DNA of 63,304 bases. It comes from Prevotella amnii DSM 23384 = JCM 14753 (GTDB lineage: Bacteria > Bacteroidota > Bacteroidia > Bacteroidales > Bacteroidaceae). The position numbers were made by a program, and so were the translations under genes. Under the pieces are notes generated by a model. The model did not search any database. It worked only from the letters and a program-made list of their open reading frames with translations, and was not told the origin of the DNA. Position 1 is the first letter of the stretch. Every line of letters begins with the position of its first letter. The stretch spans positions 1 through 63,304 of the forward strand of contig NZ_KB905276.1 of NCBI RefSeq assembly GCF_000378745.1. The letters are read 5' to 3'. This document shows, in pieces, positions 51,669 to 61,369 of this stretch.

Positions 51669-53393
51669 TTATTCGTTTTCCGTTTGATGGATATCTTCTA
51701 TTTGCAATTGCACCAAATTATGTTTAAAAATATTATCCTCTATAGTAAATGCTATGTCGAAAGAACGCTTTGACTTTATATACCTTGCAGCTGCACTTTG
51801 TCCAAAAGCAATACCATTCATAACATTATTCGATTTAGAATCTACAAGCTCCAGCTTTATATGTTCCTGCTCTCTACCAACTACTTTGCTTGTACCAAAA
51901 TCATACACTTTTTCTGTAGAAAAGATAGGTTTAGAATTATTAGGACCAAAAGGAGAAAAACGCTTTAAATCATTATGCATTTTCTTTGTAATATCTTTAA
52001 AATCAATTATTGCATCTACATTTAAAATAGGTTCTTGCTGGTGAGGCTGAATATGTTTTTCCACAAAAAGCTGAAGACGTTTACGAAATTCTTTTACTTT
52101 AGACCATTTTAAAGTTACCCCTGCTGCATAAGTATGACCTCCAAAGTTAATTAATAAATCACGACAGCTCTTTATAGCTTCATAAATATCAAATCCTGCA
52201 ACACTACGTGCAGACCCGGTCGCATATTCTCCATCTTTAGTGAGAACTATCGTAGGACGGAAATAAATTTCTGTTAGCCGTGAGGCAACAATACCAACTA
52301 TACCTTTTTTCCAATGCTCATCATATAAGAAAATGCTTGATTGGTGTTTTTGATTTTCTAATCGTTCCACTATTTTATTAGCTTCTTCGGTCATTTGCCT
52401 ATCTACACCTTTCCGTTGTTCGTTATATTCATCTATATGTTTAGCTGCCTTTACCGCTTCTGCAAAGTCGCGTTCTACTAATAAATCTACACTCTCTTTA
52501 CCTGTTTCCATGCGCCCACTGGCATTTATACGAGGACCTATCTTAAAAATAATATCGCTCATCTCAAGTTCACGACCTGACAATCCGCAAGTATCAATAA
52601 TAGCTTTAAGCCCTAAACTGGGATTTTTATTTAACTGCCTCAACCCATGATATGCTAATATTCTATTTTCATCTATTACAGGTACCAAATCGGATGCTAT
52701 ACTTACTGCACAGAAATCGAGTAATGGAACAAGTCTTGAAAAAGGAATATTATTGTTTTTAGCAAAAGCTTGCATAAATTTAAAACCAACACCACACCCA
52801 CAAAGATGTTTAAAAGGATAAGTATCATCTTTACGCTTAGGATTAAGAATAGCAACAGCAGGAGGCATTTTCTCATCAGGAACATGATGATCGCAAATTA
52901 TAAAATCAATACCTAATTCTTTTGCATAAGCAATCTCTTCTAAAGCCTTAATACCACAATCTAATATAATTATTAGTTTAACCCCAGTTTCTTTAGCAAA
53001 AGAAATGCCTTTTTTACTTACACCATAACCTTCATTATAGCGGTTAGGTATGTAGTAATCGATATTGGAATAGTATTGACGTAAAAATTTATAGACTAAA
53101 GCTACAGAAGTACACCCATCTACATCATAATCTCCATAGACAAGAATACGCTCTTTATGTCCCATAGCATCATTTAATCTATCTACAGCTAAATCCATAT
53201 CTTTCATTAAGAAAGGATTTATTAGGTCAGACAACTGAGGATGAAAGAAACGTTTAGCTGCACTTTCTGTAGTAATACCACGTCTAATAAGAATAAGGGA
53301 AAGAACAGGACTCATACTTAGCTTCTCTCCTAATTCCTTTGCAGCAATCTCTTCTTGCTGCGTTGGGGGAATATATTTCCATTTAAAGTGCAT
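51669..53393 (-). CDS. recJ: Single-stranded-DNA-specific exonuclease RecJ
   Basis: The 574-residue DHH-family exonuclease degrades single-stranded DNA from the 5' end in repair and recombination. It shows LVYGDYDVDGCTSVALVYKF (DxD), IILDCGI, ICDHHVPDEKMP (the DHH motif) and a DHHA1 part with GIVGIVASRLTEIY and FGGHTYAAG. An OB-fold-like C-terminus follows. It is immediately upstream of recQ, a helicase it partners in E. coli. Confidence 0.95.
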   Translation of the reverse strand: MHFKWKYIPPTQQEEIAAKELGEKLSMSPVLSLILIRRGITTESAAKRFFHPQLSDLINPFLMKDMDLAVDRLNDAMGHKERILVYGDYDVDGCTSVALVYKFLRQYYSNIDYYIPNRYNEGYGVSKKGISFAKETGVKLIIILDCGIKALEEIAYAKELGIDFIICDHHVPDEKMPPAVAILNPKRKDDTYPFKHLCGCGVGFKFMQAFAKNNNIPFSRLVPLLDFCAVSIASDLVPVIDENRILAYHGLRQLNKNPSLGLKAIIDTCGLSGRELEMSDIIFKIGPRINASGRMETGKESVDLLVERDFAEAVKAAKHIDEYNEQRKGVDRQMTEEANKIVERLENQKHQSSIFLYDEHWKKGIVGIVASRLTEIYFRPTIVLTKDGEYATGSARSVAGFDIYEAIKSCRDLLINFGGHTYAAGVTLKWSKVKEFRKRLQLFVEKHIQPHQQEPILNVDAIIDFKDITKKMHNDLKRFSPFGPNNSKPIFSTEKVYDFGTSKVVGREQEHIKLELVDSKSNNVMNGIAFGQSAAARYIKSKRSFDIAFTIEDNIFKHNLVQLQIEDIHQTENE

Positions 53394-53430
53394 CTTTATT
53401 ATTTTTTAAGGTGTAAAGTTACAAAAAAAA

Positions 53431-53454
53431 GCGTAAATCAATTAAGATTTACGC
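53431..53454 (-). terminator. Terminator after the C1 peptidase gene
   Basis: GCGTAAATC and GATTTACGC form a perfect nine-base stem around AATTAA. On the minus strand a run of eight T follows, and the other strand has five T. It separates the C1 peptidase gene from recJ. Confidence 0.85.
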
Positions 53455-53484
53455 TTTTTATATCTTCTATTATTATTACAATAT

Positions 53485-54690
53485 TTATATTCCTAACTTT
53501 TTACGAATATCTTTTGGTACAGCATTTTTATTAACCATAAAATCCATTGTATTTGCTGCAATGAAATTTTTTGTCATATACCAAATACCATTATAAGTTC
53601 CTGTTTTTCCCCAAGAATTTTTAACCATATAATACTCTTTACCATTTTGGTCTTTAGCTATACCAAATATAACCATGCCGTGATCATCTGTTAGTTCCCA
53701 ACCATCAAAACGTGCTTGTCGCTGCTCTTGAGTAGCTTTTATCTCTGGAACATTCACACCAAGAGAATCTATTATATTCTTCTTCTTAGCTACAGAAAGA
53801 CCTAACCAATGAGCCATATCACTACCTTTATTACTTTCTATTTTCTTACCATCAACCATATAAGCTAAGCCTGTACGTGTGAAACCTATTTCACTAACAT
53901 CACCACCCCATGCTATAGTATAACCTTTCATGATAGCATTATCAATAATCTTCATAAGCTCATCTAAAGGTAAGTTCCAAGAGCCTGGTTGACGCCAGTT
54001 GTCTTGCACTTCAACAGGAAAAGTAGTATAGAATGGATGATGAGTATATGATGTAAATGTTTCATAATCATTCCAGTTTAGCCCTAAACTCTCAGCAAAA
54101 GTCTTTGGAGTATAACTTTTCCCTTTATAAGTAAAACTATCTGGACATTTACCTAAATAAGCATCTAAAATAGCCTGCAAACCTTGCTTCCATTGATTAG
54201 ATATTTTAGGAGCTTTACTCTTAGCTACAGCATTAACGTATGGCTCCATAACAGAAAAGAATTCATTAAAATTAAAAAGAGAATCACCTGTTAACGAACC
54301 TGGGAAAGGCATTGCATCTTGTGGGCAAATACCATAATTCTTAAGAACGTAAAGTACATCATAAGCCGAACCTCCTTGTGAGAATTGAGCATCACCATGC
54401 ATACGAACTACAGTTTTTGCACGATCCATATAGTTTTTGTTAGCGACAAAACTTTCACATAAATCGTAAGTTTTACCCGTCTTCCTTAAAATTTCAGCTT
54501 CAAAGAAACTTAATGTAGAATAATCCCAACAAGTTCCAGAGCGGTGTTGGTCTTTAATACTTGTAATCGGATTTTCCTTTACTACTGTAAATACAGGCTT
54601 ATTAGCCTTTGCTTTTTCTGTTTGATTAGTAGCAGCACATACTGAAGTCGTTATGAGAGTAGCTACTGTTAATGTAATAATTTTATTCAT
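53485..54690 (-). CDS. Secreted C1-family cysteine peptidase (bleomycin hydrolase/aminopeptidase C-like)
   Basis: The 401-residue protein has a signal peptide (about 1-19, ending CAA). The papain-like active site is intact: catalytic Cys in QHRSGTCWDYSTLSFFE, His in LTDDHGMVIFG and Asn in MVKNSWGKTG. The overall pattern fits bleomycin hydrolase-type enzymes, which trim peptides from the N-terminus. With a signal peptide it probably acts in the periplasm or outside, suiting a peptide-using organism. It is transcribed alone. Confidence 0.9.
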   Translation of the reverse strand: MNKIITLTVATLITTSVCAATNQTEKAKANKPVFTVVKENPITSIKDQHRSGTCWDYSTLSFFEAEILRKTGKTYDLCESFVANKNYMDRAKTVVRMHGDAQFSQGGSAYDVLYVLKNYGICPQDAMPFPGSLTGDSLFNFNEFFSVMEPYVNAVAKSKAPKISNQWKQGLQAILDAYLGKCPDSFTYKGKSYTPKTFAESLGLNWNDYETFTSYTHHPFYTTFPVEVQDNWRQPGSWNLPLDELMKIIDNAIMKGYTIAWGGDVSEIGFTRTGLAYMVDGKKIESNKGSDMAHWLGLSVAKKKNIIDSLGVNVPEIKATQEQRQARFDGWELTDDHGMVIFGIAKDQNGKEYYMVKNSWGKTGTYNGIWYMTKNFIAANTMDFMVNKNAVPKDIRKKLGI

Positions 54691-54775
54691 AATCTTATAT
54701 TATTCCTATTTTTAATTAATTGATAATTTTATATTAAAATGATATTCTTTACTCTTTCTTTTGTCTATAATAAGT

Positions 54776-56182
54776 TTACTCCTTATTAGAAGCCATATAT
54801 TCCTCTATATCTTTAGGCTTATAAGGTATTATGTTTTTACCTATAAATCGACAACCTGTTTGAGTTATTAAAATATCATCTTCTATTCTAATCCCTCCAA
54901 AATCTTTATACATACTTATTTTATCAAAATTCAGAAAATCTGCACAATGCTTATTTATTTTCCAATTATCTATAAGGTCTGGAATAAAATAAATACCAGG
55001 CTCATCGGTTACTACAAATCCTTCTTCTAAACGACGGCCCATGCGTAAAGCATTAGTTCCAAATTGTTCTAAATTTGGTCTTGTTTCTTCATCAAAGCCT
55101 ACATTTATTTGGTCAAGAGCTTCCATATCATGAACATCCATACCCATCATATGTCCCAACCCGTGAGGTAAAAATAAGGCATGGGCACCAGCAGCAACAG
55201 CTTCATCGGTATTACCTTTTGCTAAGCCTAATTCTTTCATTCTATCAAAAATGATATGGCATACAGCAAAGTGAACATCTTTATATTTTACACCTGGCTT
55301 AGCTATGTTTAATACAGAATCATGACACTCCTCTACTATTTTATAAATATCTAATTGTCTTTGTGTAAACTTTCCATTAACAGGAAATGTTCGAGTGTTA
55401 TCTGAACAATAATGTTCCATAGTTTCACCACCACAGTCGCATAAAACAAGCCTACCATCTTCTAAAACATTCATTGATGGATTACCATGCATAATCTCTC
55501 CATGTTGTGTAAAAATAGTAGGAAATGATACCATCGAACCTAAAGAATTAGCTACACCATCTACATGACCTGCAACAAACTTTTCCGTAAGACCAGCCTT
55601 TGTAAGACGCATTGCTGTAGTATGCATATTATATCCTATAATAGCCGCACGTTCCAATTCTGCTATCTCTTCATTACTTTTTACAGAACGCATTTTTACA
55701 ACAGCCTTTATAAGATCTAAACTTGAAGATTCTTTTTGCTTAGTAGGATGGATACCCAAAAGATCAAAAATTTGAATCTTAATATCTGCTCGATAAGGAG
55801 GTAAGAAATGTATCTTACGATGTAAACGTACGGCATCACGACAAATAGAATCCAACTCTTTCATCGATGCTGTAGAAGCGACACCAACGGCTTCTGCCAT
55901 ATCCTTTACAGAATTAACACTACCAAACCAAACTATATCTTCTATTTCTATATCATTACCTATTAACAATTCCTTATTATTGTCAATATCAATAACACCT
56001 ACTAATCCTTCTCTTTTCTGTCCAAAATAATATAGAAACGAAGAATCTTGACGAAATGGATAATATCCATTAGCAGGAAAATTTACAGGCGATTCATTAT
56101 TCCCGAATAAGATAATGATACCACTCTTAACAAGCTTTTTTAGCTCATTACGTCTATTTATATAAGTATCTTTGCTAAACAT
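54776..56182 (-). CDS. Xaa-Pro aminopeptidase (M24 family)
   Basis: The 468-residue metallopeptidase removes N-terminal residues before proline. The N-terminal domain is of the aminopeptidase P type (FGNNESPVNFPANGYYPFRQ and SFLYYFG). The M24 domain keeps the metal ligands: CDCGGETMEHYCSDNTRTF, HGLGHMMGMDVHDME, EPGIYF and IRIEDDILIT. It lacks a signal peptide, so it is cytosolic. It is divergent from the patatin gene, with a TATCTTTG -7 box on the minus strand at 56221-56214. Confidence 0.93.
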   Translation of the reverse strand: MFSKDTYINRRNELKKLVKSGIIILFGNNESPVNFPANGYYPFRQDSSFLYYFGQKREGLVGVIDIDNNKELLIGNDIEIEDIVWFGSVNSVKDMAEAVGVASTASMKELDSICRDAVRLHRKIHFLPPYRADIKIQIFDLLGIHPTKQKESSSLDLIKAVVKMRSVKSNEEIAELERAAIIGYNMHTTAMRLTKAGLTEKFVAGHVDGVANSLGSMVSFPTIFTQHGEIMHGNPSMNVLEDGRLVLCDCGGETMEHYCSDNTRTFPVNGKFTQRQLDIYKIVEECHDSVLNIAKPGVKYKDVHFAVCHIIFDRMKELGLAKGNTDEAVAAGAHALFLPHGLGHMMGMDVHDMEALDQINVGFDEETRPNLEQFGTNALRMGRRLEEGFVVTDEPGIYFIPDLIDNWKINKHCADFLNFDKISMYKDFGGIRIEDDILITQTGCRFIGKNIIPYKPKDIEEYMASNKE

Positions 56183-56242
56183 ATATTAACTTTATGGAAT
56201 ATTGATTATGCTGCAAAGATAAGTAATTTCATTTTAATTATG

Positions 56243-56250
56243 TAACTTTG
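56243..56250 (+). promoter_or_regulatory. -7 box of the patatin-like gene
   Basis: TAACTTTG fits TAnnTTTG and lies 22 bases before the ATG at 56273. The divergent gene has its own -7 box nearby on the other strand. Confidence 0.45.
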
Positions 56251-56272
56251 CTATTAGATTTTTATAAACTTT

Positions 56273-57133
56273 ATGCAAATAAATAATAATACAGGACTCG
56301 TCCTTGAGGGTGGTGGAATGAGAGGTGTTTTTACATCTGGAGTTTTAGATGCATTTATGATGCATGATCTTTGGTTTCACTATGTTGTAGCTGTATCAGC
56401 AGGTGCTTGTAACGGAGTTTCATATATTAGCAGGCAACCATGTCGTTCAAGGATATCAAACATTGAGTTGCTAACAAAATACAATTACATAGGATTACGC
56501 CATTTGATAACTCAAGGTTGTATTTTTGACACAAAATTATTATATGAGAAATTTCCTTTCGAGCTTATTCCTTTCGACTATACTGAATATTTTTACAATA
56601 TCAATCATGGATTTTCATTTGAATTTGTTACAACAAACTGCATATCTGGTAAAGCAGAATACTTAACTGAAACAGATGGAAATATAAAACGCCTTAACAA
56701 ATTAGCACAAGCTTCATCAAGTTTGCCTTTTGTTAGTAAAATAATTTATGTAGATGGTGTTCCTATGTTAGATGGTGGCATCATAGACTCTATCCCTATT
56801 AAACGCTCTATCAGTAAAGGGCATGACACAAATGTTGTTATATGTACACGCAATAAAGGATGGCGAGCTACTGGGCATGATATAAAAATTCCAAATTTTA
56901 TATATAGAAATTATCCACACTTACGTGAAGCATTAAGTCAGCGAATAAAAGTCTATAATGAACAATTAGAGTTAGTAGAACAATTAGAAGATTCTGGCAA
57001 AATTATTGTTATTCGTCCTCAAAAACCCGTTGAAGTAGGACGAATAGAAAAGAATACTATAAAACTCGAAACATTATATAATGAAGGTGTGAAATTAGGC
57101 GAGAACTTTATTAAAAGTTATATAATAAAATAA
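56273..57133 (+). CDS. Patatin-like phospholipase family protein
   Basis: The 286-residue protein has the patatin oxyanion motif GLVLEGGGMRGVFTSGVLDAF, the nucleophile Ser in AVSAGACNG and the Asp in MLDGGIID, so the Ser-Asp dyad is present. It resembles YjjU-type proteins. The nucleophile elbow reads AVSAG rather than the common GxSxG, a change of the first Gly to Ala. It probably hydrolyses lipid acyl chains in the cytosol or at the membrane. The natural lipid is unknown. Confidence 0.9.
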   Translation: MQINNNTGLVLEGGGMRGVFTSGVLDAFMMHDLWFHYVVAVSAGACNGVSYISRQPCRSRISNIELLTKYNYIGLRHLITQGCIFDTKLLYEKFPFELIPFDYTEYFYNINHGFSFEFVTTNCISGKAEYLTETDGNIKRLNKLAQASSSLPFVSKIIYVDGVPMLDGGIIDSIPIKRSISKGHDTNVVICTRNKGWRATGHDIKIPNFIYRNYPHLREALSQRIKVYNEQLELVEQLEDSGKIIVIRPQKPVEVGRIEKNTIKLETLYNEGVKLGENFIKSYIIK

Positions 57134-57301
57134 TAAAAATATGCTTTACTCAGATATTTATAAGATTTCTATTTTATGTTTACTATAGTTATATAAATTC
57201 ACCTTAACTATAATCAAATTAATTTACCATAAAACAAAGCTTTCAAGATAGAGATATTATATTTACCTTATACTATAGTTACGAAACTAACCTTTAGTGT
57301 T

Positions 57302-58240
57302 TTATATCTTCACTACATTATTCTTTTTTATATTATGTGATATTATCATTTCTTGTGGCAATGCATTTTGAATAGTAGATATAAGAAACTGAAGTAATGT
57401 ATTACGTACAAAACTTTTACCTGTCATCATAATTATCTCACGTGAAGGTATAGGATGAGCAAAAGGACGGACTAATTTACTTTGTTCTTCTGTAAGTTGT
57501 GAAATAGCCAATTCGGGAATAAATGTAACTCCTTTTCCACTTTCTACAATACGCATAAAAGTCTCAATACTCCCTAAATTATATGCTCTTTTACTATTAG
57601 CAGCCGATTTTAATGAACAGAATTTCATCAACTGATCTCTAAAACAATGCCCCTCATCTAATAACCAAAGATATTCACCTCTTAAGTCTACCGTACGTAT
57701 AGCTTTTTTATCAAATAATTCATCATTTTTAGAAACATATACATAGAATTTTTCATTATAAAGATGCGCTGTTTCAAAATCACCTAACCCTTCTATATTA
57801 GCTAAAATTCCAGCATCAATATCACCATGAGTTATAGCTTGTCGCATATCATCTGTTTTCAATTCAGTTACACGAATATCCATATTAGGATAATCATTCA
57901 TTAATTGTGGAAGAAAGCGTGGAATAAGATATGGCGCTATAGTAGGCAAAACAGCAAGATAAAAAGTACCATTTAAAGATAACTTTTCTTCTTCTACTTT
58001 CTCCTTTAAACGTTTCACACGTACCAACACGCTCCACGCATGCTCTATAATAATCAATCCTATCGGTGTAGGTAAAATGGGTTGTCTACGTCTATCAAAA
58101 ATCTTCACACTAAGTTCTTCTTCTAACTTTTGTATCATAGAGCTAAGTGTTGGTTGTGTTACCTTACAATGTTCAGCAGCCCGCGCAAAATGTTTATGGC
58201 GGTACACAGCCATTACATATTCTAATTGTTGTAGTGTCAT
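57302..58240 (-). CDS. oxyR: Hydrogen peroxide-sensing LysR-type regulator OxyR
   Basis: The 312-residue regulator begins MTLQQLEYVMAVYRHKHFAR, a LysR-type helix-turn-helix with VTQPTLSSMIQKLEEEL. The sensing domain keeps the two redox Cys in GHCFRDQLMKFC, eight residues apart as in E. coli OxyR. On oxidation it forms a disulfide and activates peroxide defence genes. It is divergent from ahpC, its expected target; a -7 box TAACTTTG on the minus strand is at 58278-58271. The spacer of 233 bases between them probably holds its binding site. Confidence 0.93.
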   Translation of the reverse strand: MTLQQLEYVMAVYRHKHFARAAEHCKVTQPTLSSMIQKLEEELSVKIFDRRRQPILPTPIGLIIIEHAWSVLVRVKRLKEKVEEEKLSLNGTFYLAVLPTIAPYLIPRFLPQLMNDYPNMDIRVTELKTDDMRQAITHGDIDAGILANIEGLGDFETAHLYNEKFYVYVSKNDELFDKKAIRTVDLRGEYLWLLDEGHCFRDQLMKFCSLKSAANSKRAYNLGSIETFMRIVESGKGVTFIPELAISQLTEEQSKLVRPFAHPIPSREIIMMTGKSFVRNTLLQFLISTIQNALPQEMIISHNIKKNNVVKI

Positions 58241-58403
58241 TAGCTAAATCCTCCTTTATATTTCTTCATACAAAGTTACCTATTTTAATTCATAATATAT
58301 CAAAATAAAAAAAAATAAATTAATAAGTTTCATATATAAAGCTGAATATTAACAAGTTAGTTATCATTATAGATTTAATCTATCACATCATAAATATTTT
58401 CTG

Positions 58404-58434
58404 TTGTTTGTGTGTTATAATATACATACCTTTG
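58404..58434 (+). promoter_or_regulatory. ahpC promoter
   Basis: TTG at 58404-58406, a spacer of 20 bases and TACCTTTG at 58427-58434 fit the Bacteroidetes promoter. It ends 39 bases before the ahpC ATG. OxyR would be expected to bind just upstream (about 58320-58400). Confidence 0.65.
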
Positions 58435-58473
58435 CAATAAGAAAATTAAAATCATAATAAAACGAATATAGAT

Positions 58474-59040
58474 ATGCAAACAATTATTAACACACAAATG
58501 CCAGAATTTAAGGTTCAGGCTTTCCAAAATGGTGAATTTAAAACAGTTTCTAATGAAGATGTAAAAGGTAAATGGGCTGTATTTTTCTTTTATCCTGCCG
58601 ATTTTACTTTTGTTTGTCCAACAGAATTAGTCGATCTTTCACATAAATATGAGGAACTTCAGAAAATGGGAGTAGAAGTGTTTTCTGTAAGTTGCGATAC
58701 ACATTTCGTACATAAAGCTTGGTTTGACACCTCTGATAGTATAAAACAAATTAAATACACTATGCTTGCTGATCCATTGGCAGTATTAGCAAAAGGTTTT
58801 GGTGTGTTTAAAGAAGATGAAGGCGTAGCTTACCGTGGAACTTTTGTCGTAGATCCAGAAGGCCTTGTTAAACTAATGGAAATACAAGATAACAGTGTAG
58901 GACGTAATGCTGACGAGTTAGTTCGTAAGATTAAAGCTGCACAATTCGTAGCTTCTCATCCTGGTGAAGTTTGCCCTGCTAAATGGAACGAAGGATCAGA
59001 AACATTAAAACCAAGCATAGATTTAGTAGGTAAAATATAA
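58474..59040 (+). CDS. ahpC: Alkyl hydroperoxide reductase subunit C (peroxiredoxin)
   Basis: The 188-residue two-Cys peroxiredoxin reduces hydrogen peroxide and organic peroxides. The peroxidatic Cys48 lies in ADFTFVCPTE and the resolving Cys167 in HPGEVCPAKW. The length is typical. It is recycled by AhpF, encoded next. A hairpin in the gap probably lowers ahpF relative to ahpC. Confidence 0.97.
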   Translation: MQTIINTQMPEFKVQAFQNGEFKTVSNEDVKGKWAVFFFYPADFTFVCPTELVDLSHKYEELQKMGVEVFSVSCDTHFVHKAWFDTSDSIKQIKYTMLADPLAVLAKGFGVFKEDEGVAYRGTFVVDPEGLVKLMEIQDNSVGRNADELVRKIKAAQFVASHPGEVCPAKWNEGSETLKPSIDLVGKI

Positions 59041-59079
59041 TAATATTTTCCAATACAAATATATTATATAAATAGGTGG

Positions 59080-59131
59080 GAGTCTTATGCAAAGCATTTT
59101 TACAACCAATTAAAATGTTTGTATAAGGCTC
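59080..59131 (+). terminator. Hairpin between ahpC and ahpF (partial terminator)
   Basis: GAGTCTTATGCAAA (59080-59093) pairs with TTTGTATAAGGCTC (59118-59131) through 14 pairs including two G-T pairs. GCATTTT and AAAATG extend it inside. TTTTCTTATTTT follows. Partial termination here would give more AhpC than AhpF, the usual ratio for this system. Confidence 0.7.
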
Positions 59132-59183
59132 TTTTCTTATTTTATAAACAAACCAATTAAACAATATATACTTAAAAGAAAAA

Positions 59184-60746
59184 ATGTTAGATAAAAATAT
59201 AATAGAACAAGTAAAAGATATTTTTGCTTCCTTAAAATCAAAAATTACATTTAAAGTTACAACAGATGCTAACGATGTTAAAAAACAAGAATTAAACGAT
59301 TTCTTAAATGACATTGCTTCTACTTCCGAAAAGCTATCTGTTGAATATATTGAACAAACTGGAGCTAAACTTCATTTTACACTATATAAAAATGATAAAG
59401 CCACAGGAATTACTTTTCGTGGAATTCCTAATGGGCATGAATTTACCTCTTTACTCCTAGCTATATTAAACACAGATGGACAAGGTAAAAACTTCCCAGA
59501 TGAAACAATACAACGTAGAATAAAGTCTTTAAAAGGAAAATTAAAAATCAAGACTTATGTTTCTTTAACCTGTACTAATTGCCCTGAAGTAGTACAAGCT
59601 CTAAACCTTATGAGTCTAATTAATCCTAATATCTCACATGAAATGATAGATGGTGGCTTATTTCAACAAGAAATTACGGATTATAATATACAGGGGGTAC
59701 CTGCAGTATATATAAATGATGAAACTCTTCATATAGGTAGAGGAGATCTCGGAATATTACTTGAAGAGCTTGAGGATAAAGTTGGTACTCAAGATGATGA
59801 AAATATAAAACCTATAGAGAGAATATATGATACAATTGTTATTGGTGGTGGTCCTGCAGGAGCTTCAGCAGCAATATATACAGCTCGCAAAGGATTAAAA
59901 GTGGCAGTAGTAGCTGAACGTATTGGTGGACAAGTAAATGATACTACCAGTATACAGAACTTAATTTCTGTACCTGAAACAAACGGAATTAAACTTGCTA
60001 ACGACTTAAAAACACATCTTACAACTTATGATGTTGATATATTTGAGCATCGTAAACTTACAAGTATTAATCTAAAAGATATACAAAAACAAATAGTTGT
60101 AAAAGGTGGCGAAGTTTTCAAAGCTCCTGTAGTAATTATTGCAACTGGTGCTGCTTGGCGTAAGTTAGGAGTTGAGGGTGAAGCTAAATATATTGGACAT
60201 GGCGTACACTTTTGCCAACATTGCGATGGACCTTTCTATAAAGGAAAGAATGTAGCTGTTATAGGTGGAGGTAACTCAGGTTTAGAAGCTGCCATTGACC
60301 TTGCTGGTATATGCAAACATGTAACAGTTTTCGAATTTGGTGAAACCCTTAGAGCTGATAACGTATTACAGGAAAAAGCACATAAAATGCAAAATATAGA
60401 TATTTACACTAATTCGCAAACTACTAATGTTATAGGTAACGATACAAAGCTAACGGCTTTAAGAGTAAAAGATCGTATTACTGATAAAGAGAAAGAATAT
60501 CCATTCGATGGAGTATTTGTTCAAATAGGACTTGCTGCCAACTCTGACCCTTTTAAAGGAGAATTGCCACTTACACCCAAACATGAAATTAAGGTAGATG
60601 AATATTGTCGTACATCTATACCTGGAGTTTATGCCGCAGGAGATGTTACTAATGTACCTTACAAACAAATTATCATAGCAATGGGAGAAGGTGCTAAGGC
60701 CGCCCTATCAGCTTTCGAAGATCGTTTACGTGGAATAATAGGATAA
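59184..60746 (+). CDS. ahpF: Alkyl hydroperoxide reductase subunit F
   Basis: The 520-residue flavoprotein passes electrons from NADH to AhpC. The N-terminal double-thioredoxin domain has CTNC (near 131-134 in SLTCTNCPEVVQ). The thioredoxin-reductase part has FAD binding in VIGGGPAGASAAIYTARKG, the redox CQHC in HFCQHCDGPFY, a second nucleotide site AVIGGGNSGLEAAIDLA and the final GVYAAGDVTNVPYKQI. All redox Cys are present. It follows ahpC by 143 bases. Confidence 0.96.
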   Translation: MLDKNIIEQVKDIFASLKSKITFKVTTDANDVKKQELNDFLNDIASTSEKLSVEYIEQTGAKLHFTLYKNDKATGITFRGIPNGHEFTSLLLAILNTDGQGKNFPDETIQRRIKSLKGKLKIKTYVSLTCTNCPEVVQALNLMSLINPNISHEMIDGGLFQQEITDYNIQGVPAVYINDETLHIGRGDLGILLEELEDKVGTQDDENIKPIERIYDTIVIGGGPAGASAAIYTARKGLKVAVVAERIGGQVNDTTSIQNLISVPETNGIKLANDLKTHLTTYDVDIFEHRKLTSINLKDIQKQIVVKGGEVFKAPVVIIATGAAWRKLGVEGEAKYIGHGVHFCQHCDGPFYKGKNVAVIGGGNSGLEAAIDLAGICKHVTVFEFGETLRADNVLQEKAHKMQNIDIYTNSQTTNVIGNDTKLTALRVKDRITDKEKEYPFDGVFVQIGLAANSDPFKGELPLTPKHEIKVDEYCRTSIPGVYAAGDVTNVPYKQIIIAMGEGAKAALSAFEDRLRGIIG

Positions 60747-60926
60747 ATAAAATATTTTTACGTATAATTTTATATTTATAATTATATAGTAAGTTTTTTA
60801 TAAGAGTCCACATAAGTGCAGATTAATCAGAATATTTTTGTTTCATTTAGTACAAACATTATTCTTTTGAGCAAATATAATAAAACTGCTAAAGGCGGAC
60901 ACTCACAATATATTTTTGAAAGTAAT

Positions 60927-60960
60927 AAATGGTAGACAAGATTTTCATAGTCTACCATTT
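60927..60960 (+). terminator. Terminator after ahpF
   Basis: AAATGGTAGAC (60927-60937) and GTCTACCATTT (60950-60960) form an 11-base perfect stem, followed by GTTTATTATGTTT. It lies 180 bases after ahpF. Confidence 0.75.
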
Positions 60961-61289
60961 GTTTATTATGTTTAATCAATAATACTTTTTAAGTTTTACA
61001 TATTTAAAAACAGTCTAAATAACACTTCCGTTGTTTCATATTTATCAAAGTATGCGTATTATATTTGTATATCAAGTACTTCAGAGGATTTTGATAAAAT
61101 GTTTCACCATATATATAGAAAATGTATAATAACTAAAAAATATATTGTCTTTCAGATATTTAGATATATATAAAAAGGAAGACTTCTTCATAGTTTTTTA
61201 AAATAGCTAATACTCGTAAATATAGCAAGTTACTATAATAATTGATACGAGTAATTTTATAAATAGTTTTTCCTTTGTTTTTTTTTCGT

Positions 61290-61297
61290 TATCTTTG
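61290..61297 (+). promoter_or_regulatory. -7 box of dnaA
   Basis: TATCTTTG matches TAnnTTTG and lies 72 bases before the dnaA ATG. The nearest TTTG upstream (61274-61277) is only 12 bases away, shorter than the usual spacing. Confidence 0.5.
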
Positions 61298-61369
61298 CAA
61301 TATCTTATTTATAGTAAAGTTTTATCCTTTCACTATATAAGAAGAATTTAGATAAATAGCGAATAACTA

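Larger units (their letters stand above)
60747..61369. other. Intergenic stretch between ahpF and dnaA
   Basis: The 620 bases are very AT-rich and gene-free. They hold the ahpF terminator at 60927-60960 and a -7-like box at 61290-61297. I looked for clustered DnaA boxes (TTATCCACA and close variants) because dnaA follows, but did not find a convincing array, so I do not call an origin here. Confidence 0.5.

Noticed and set aside
56911..56919. Single TTATCCACA, a perfect DnaA box
   Set aside because: It is isolated within the patatin gene and one box is expected by chance in sequence this long.
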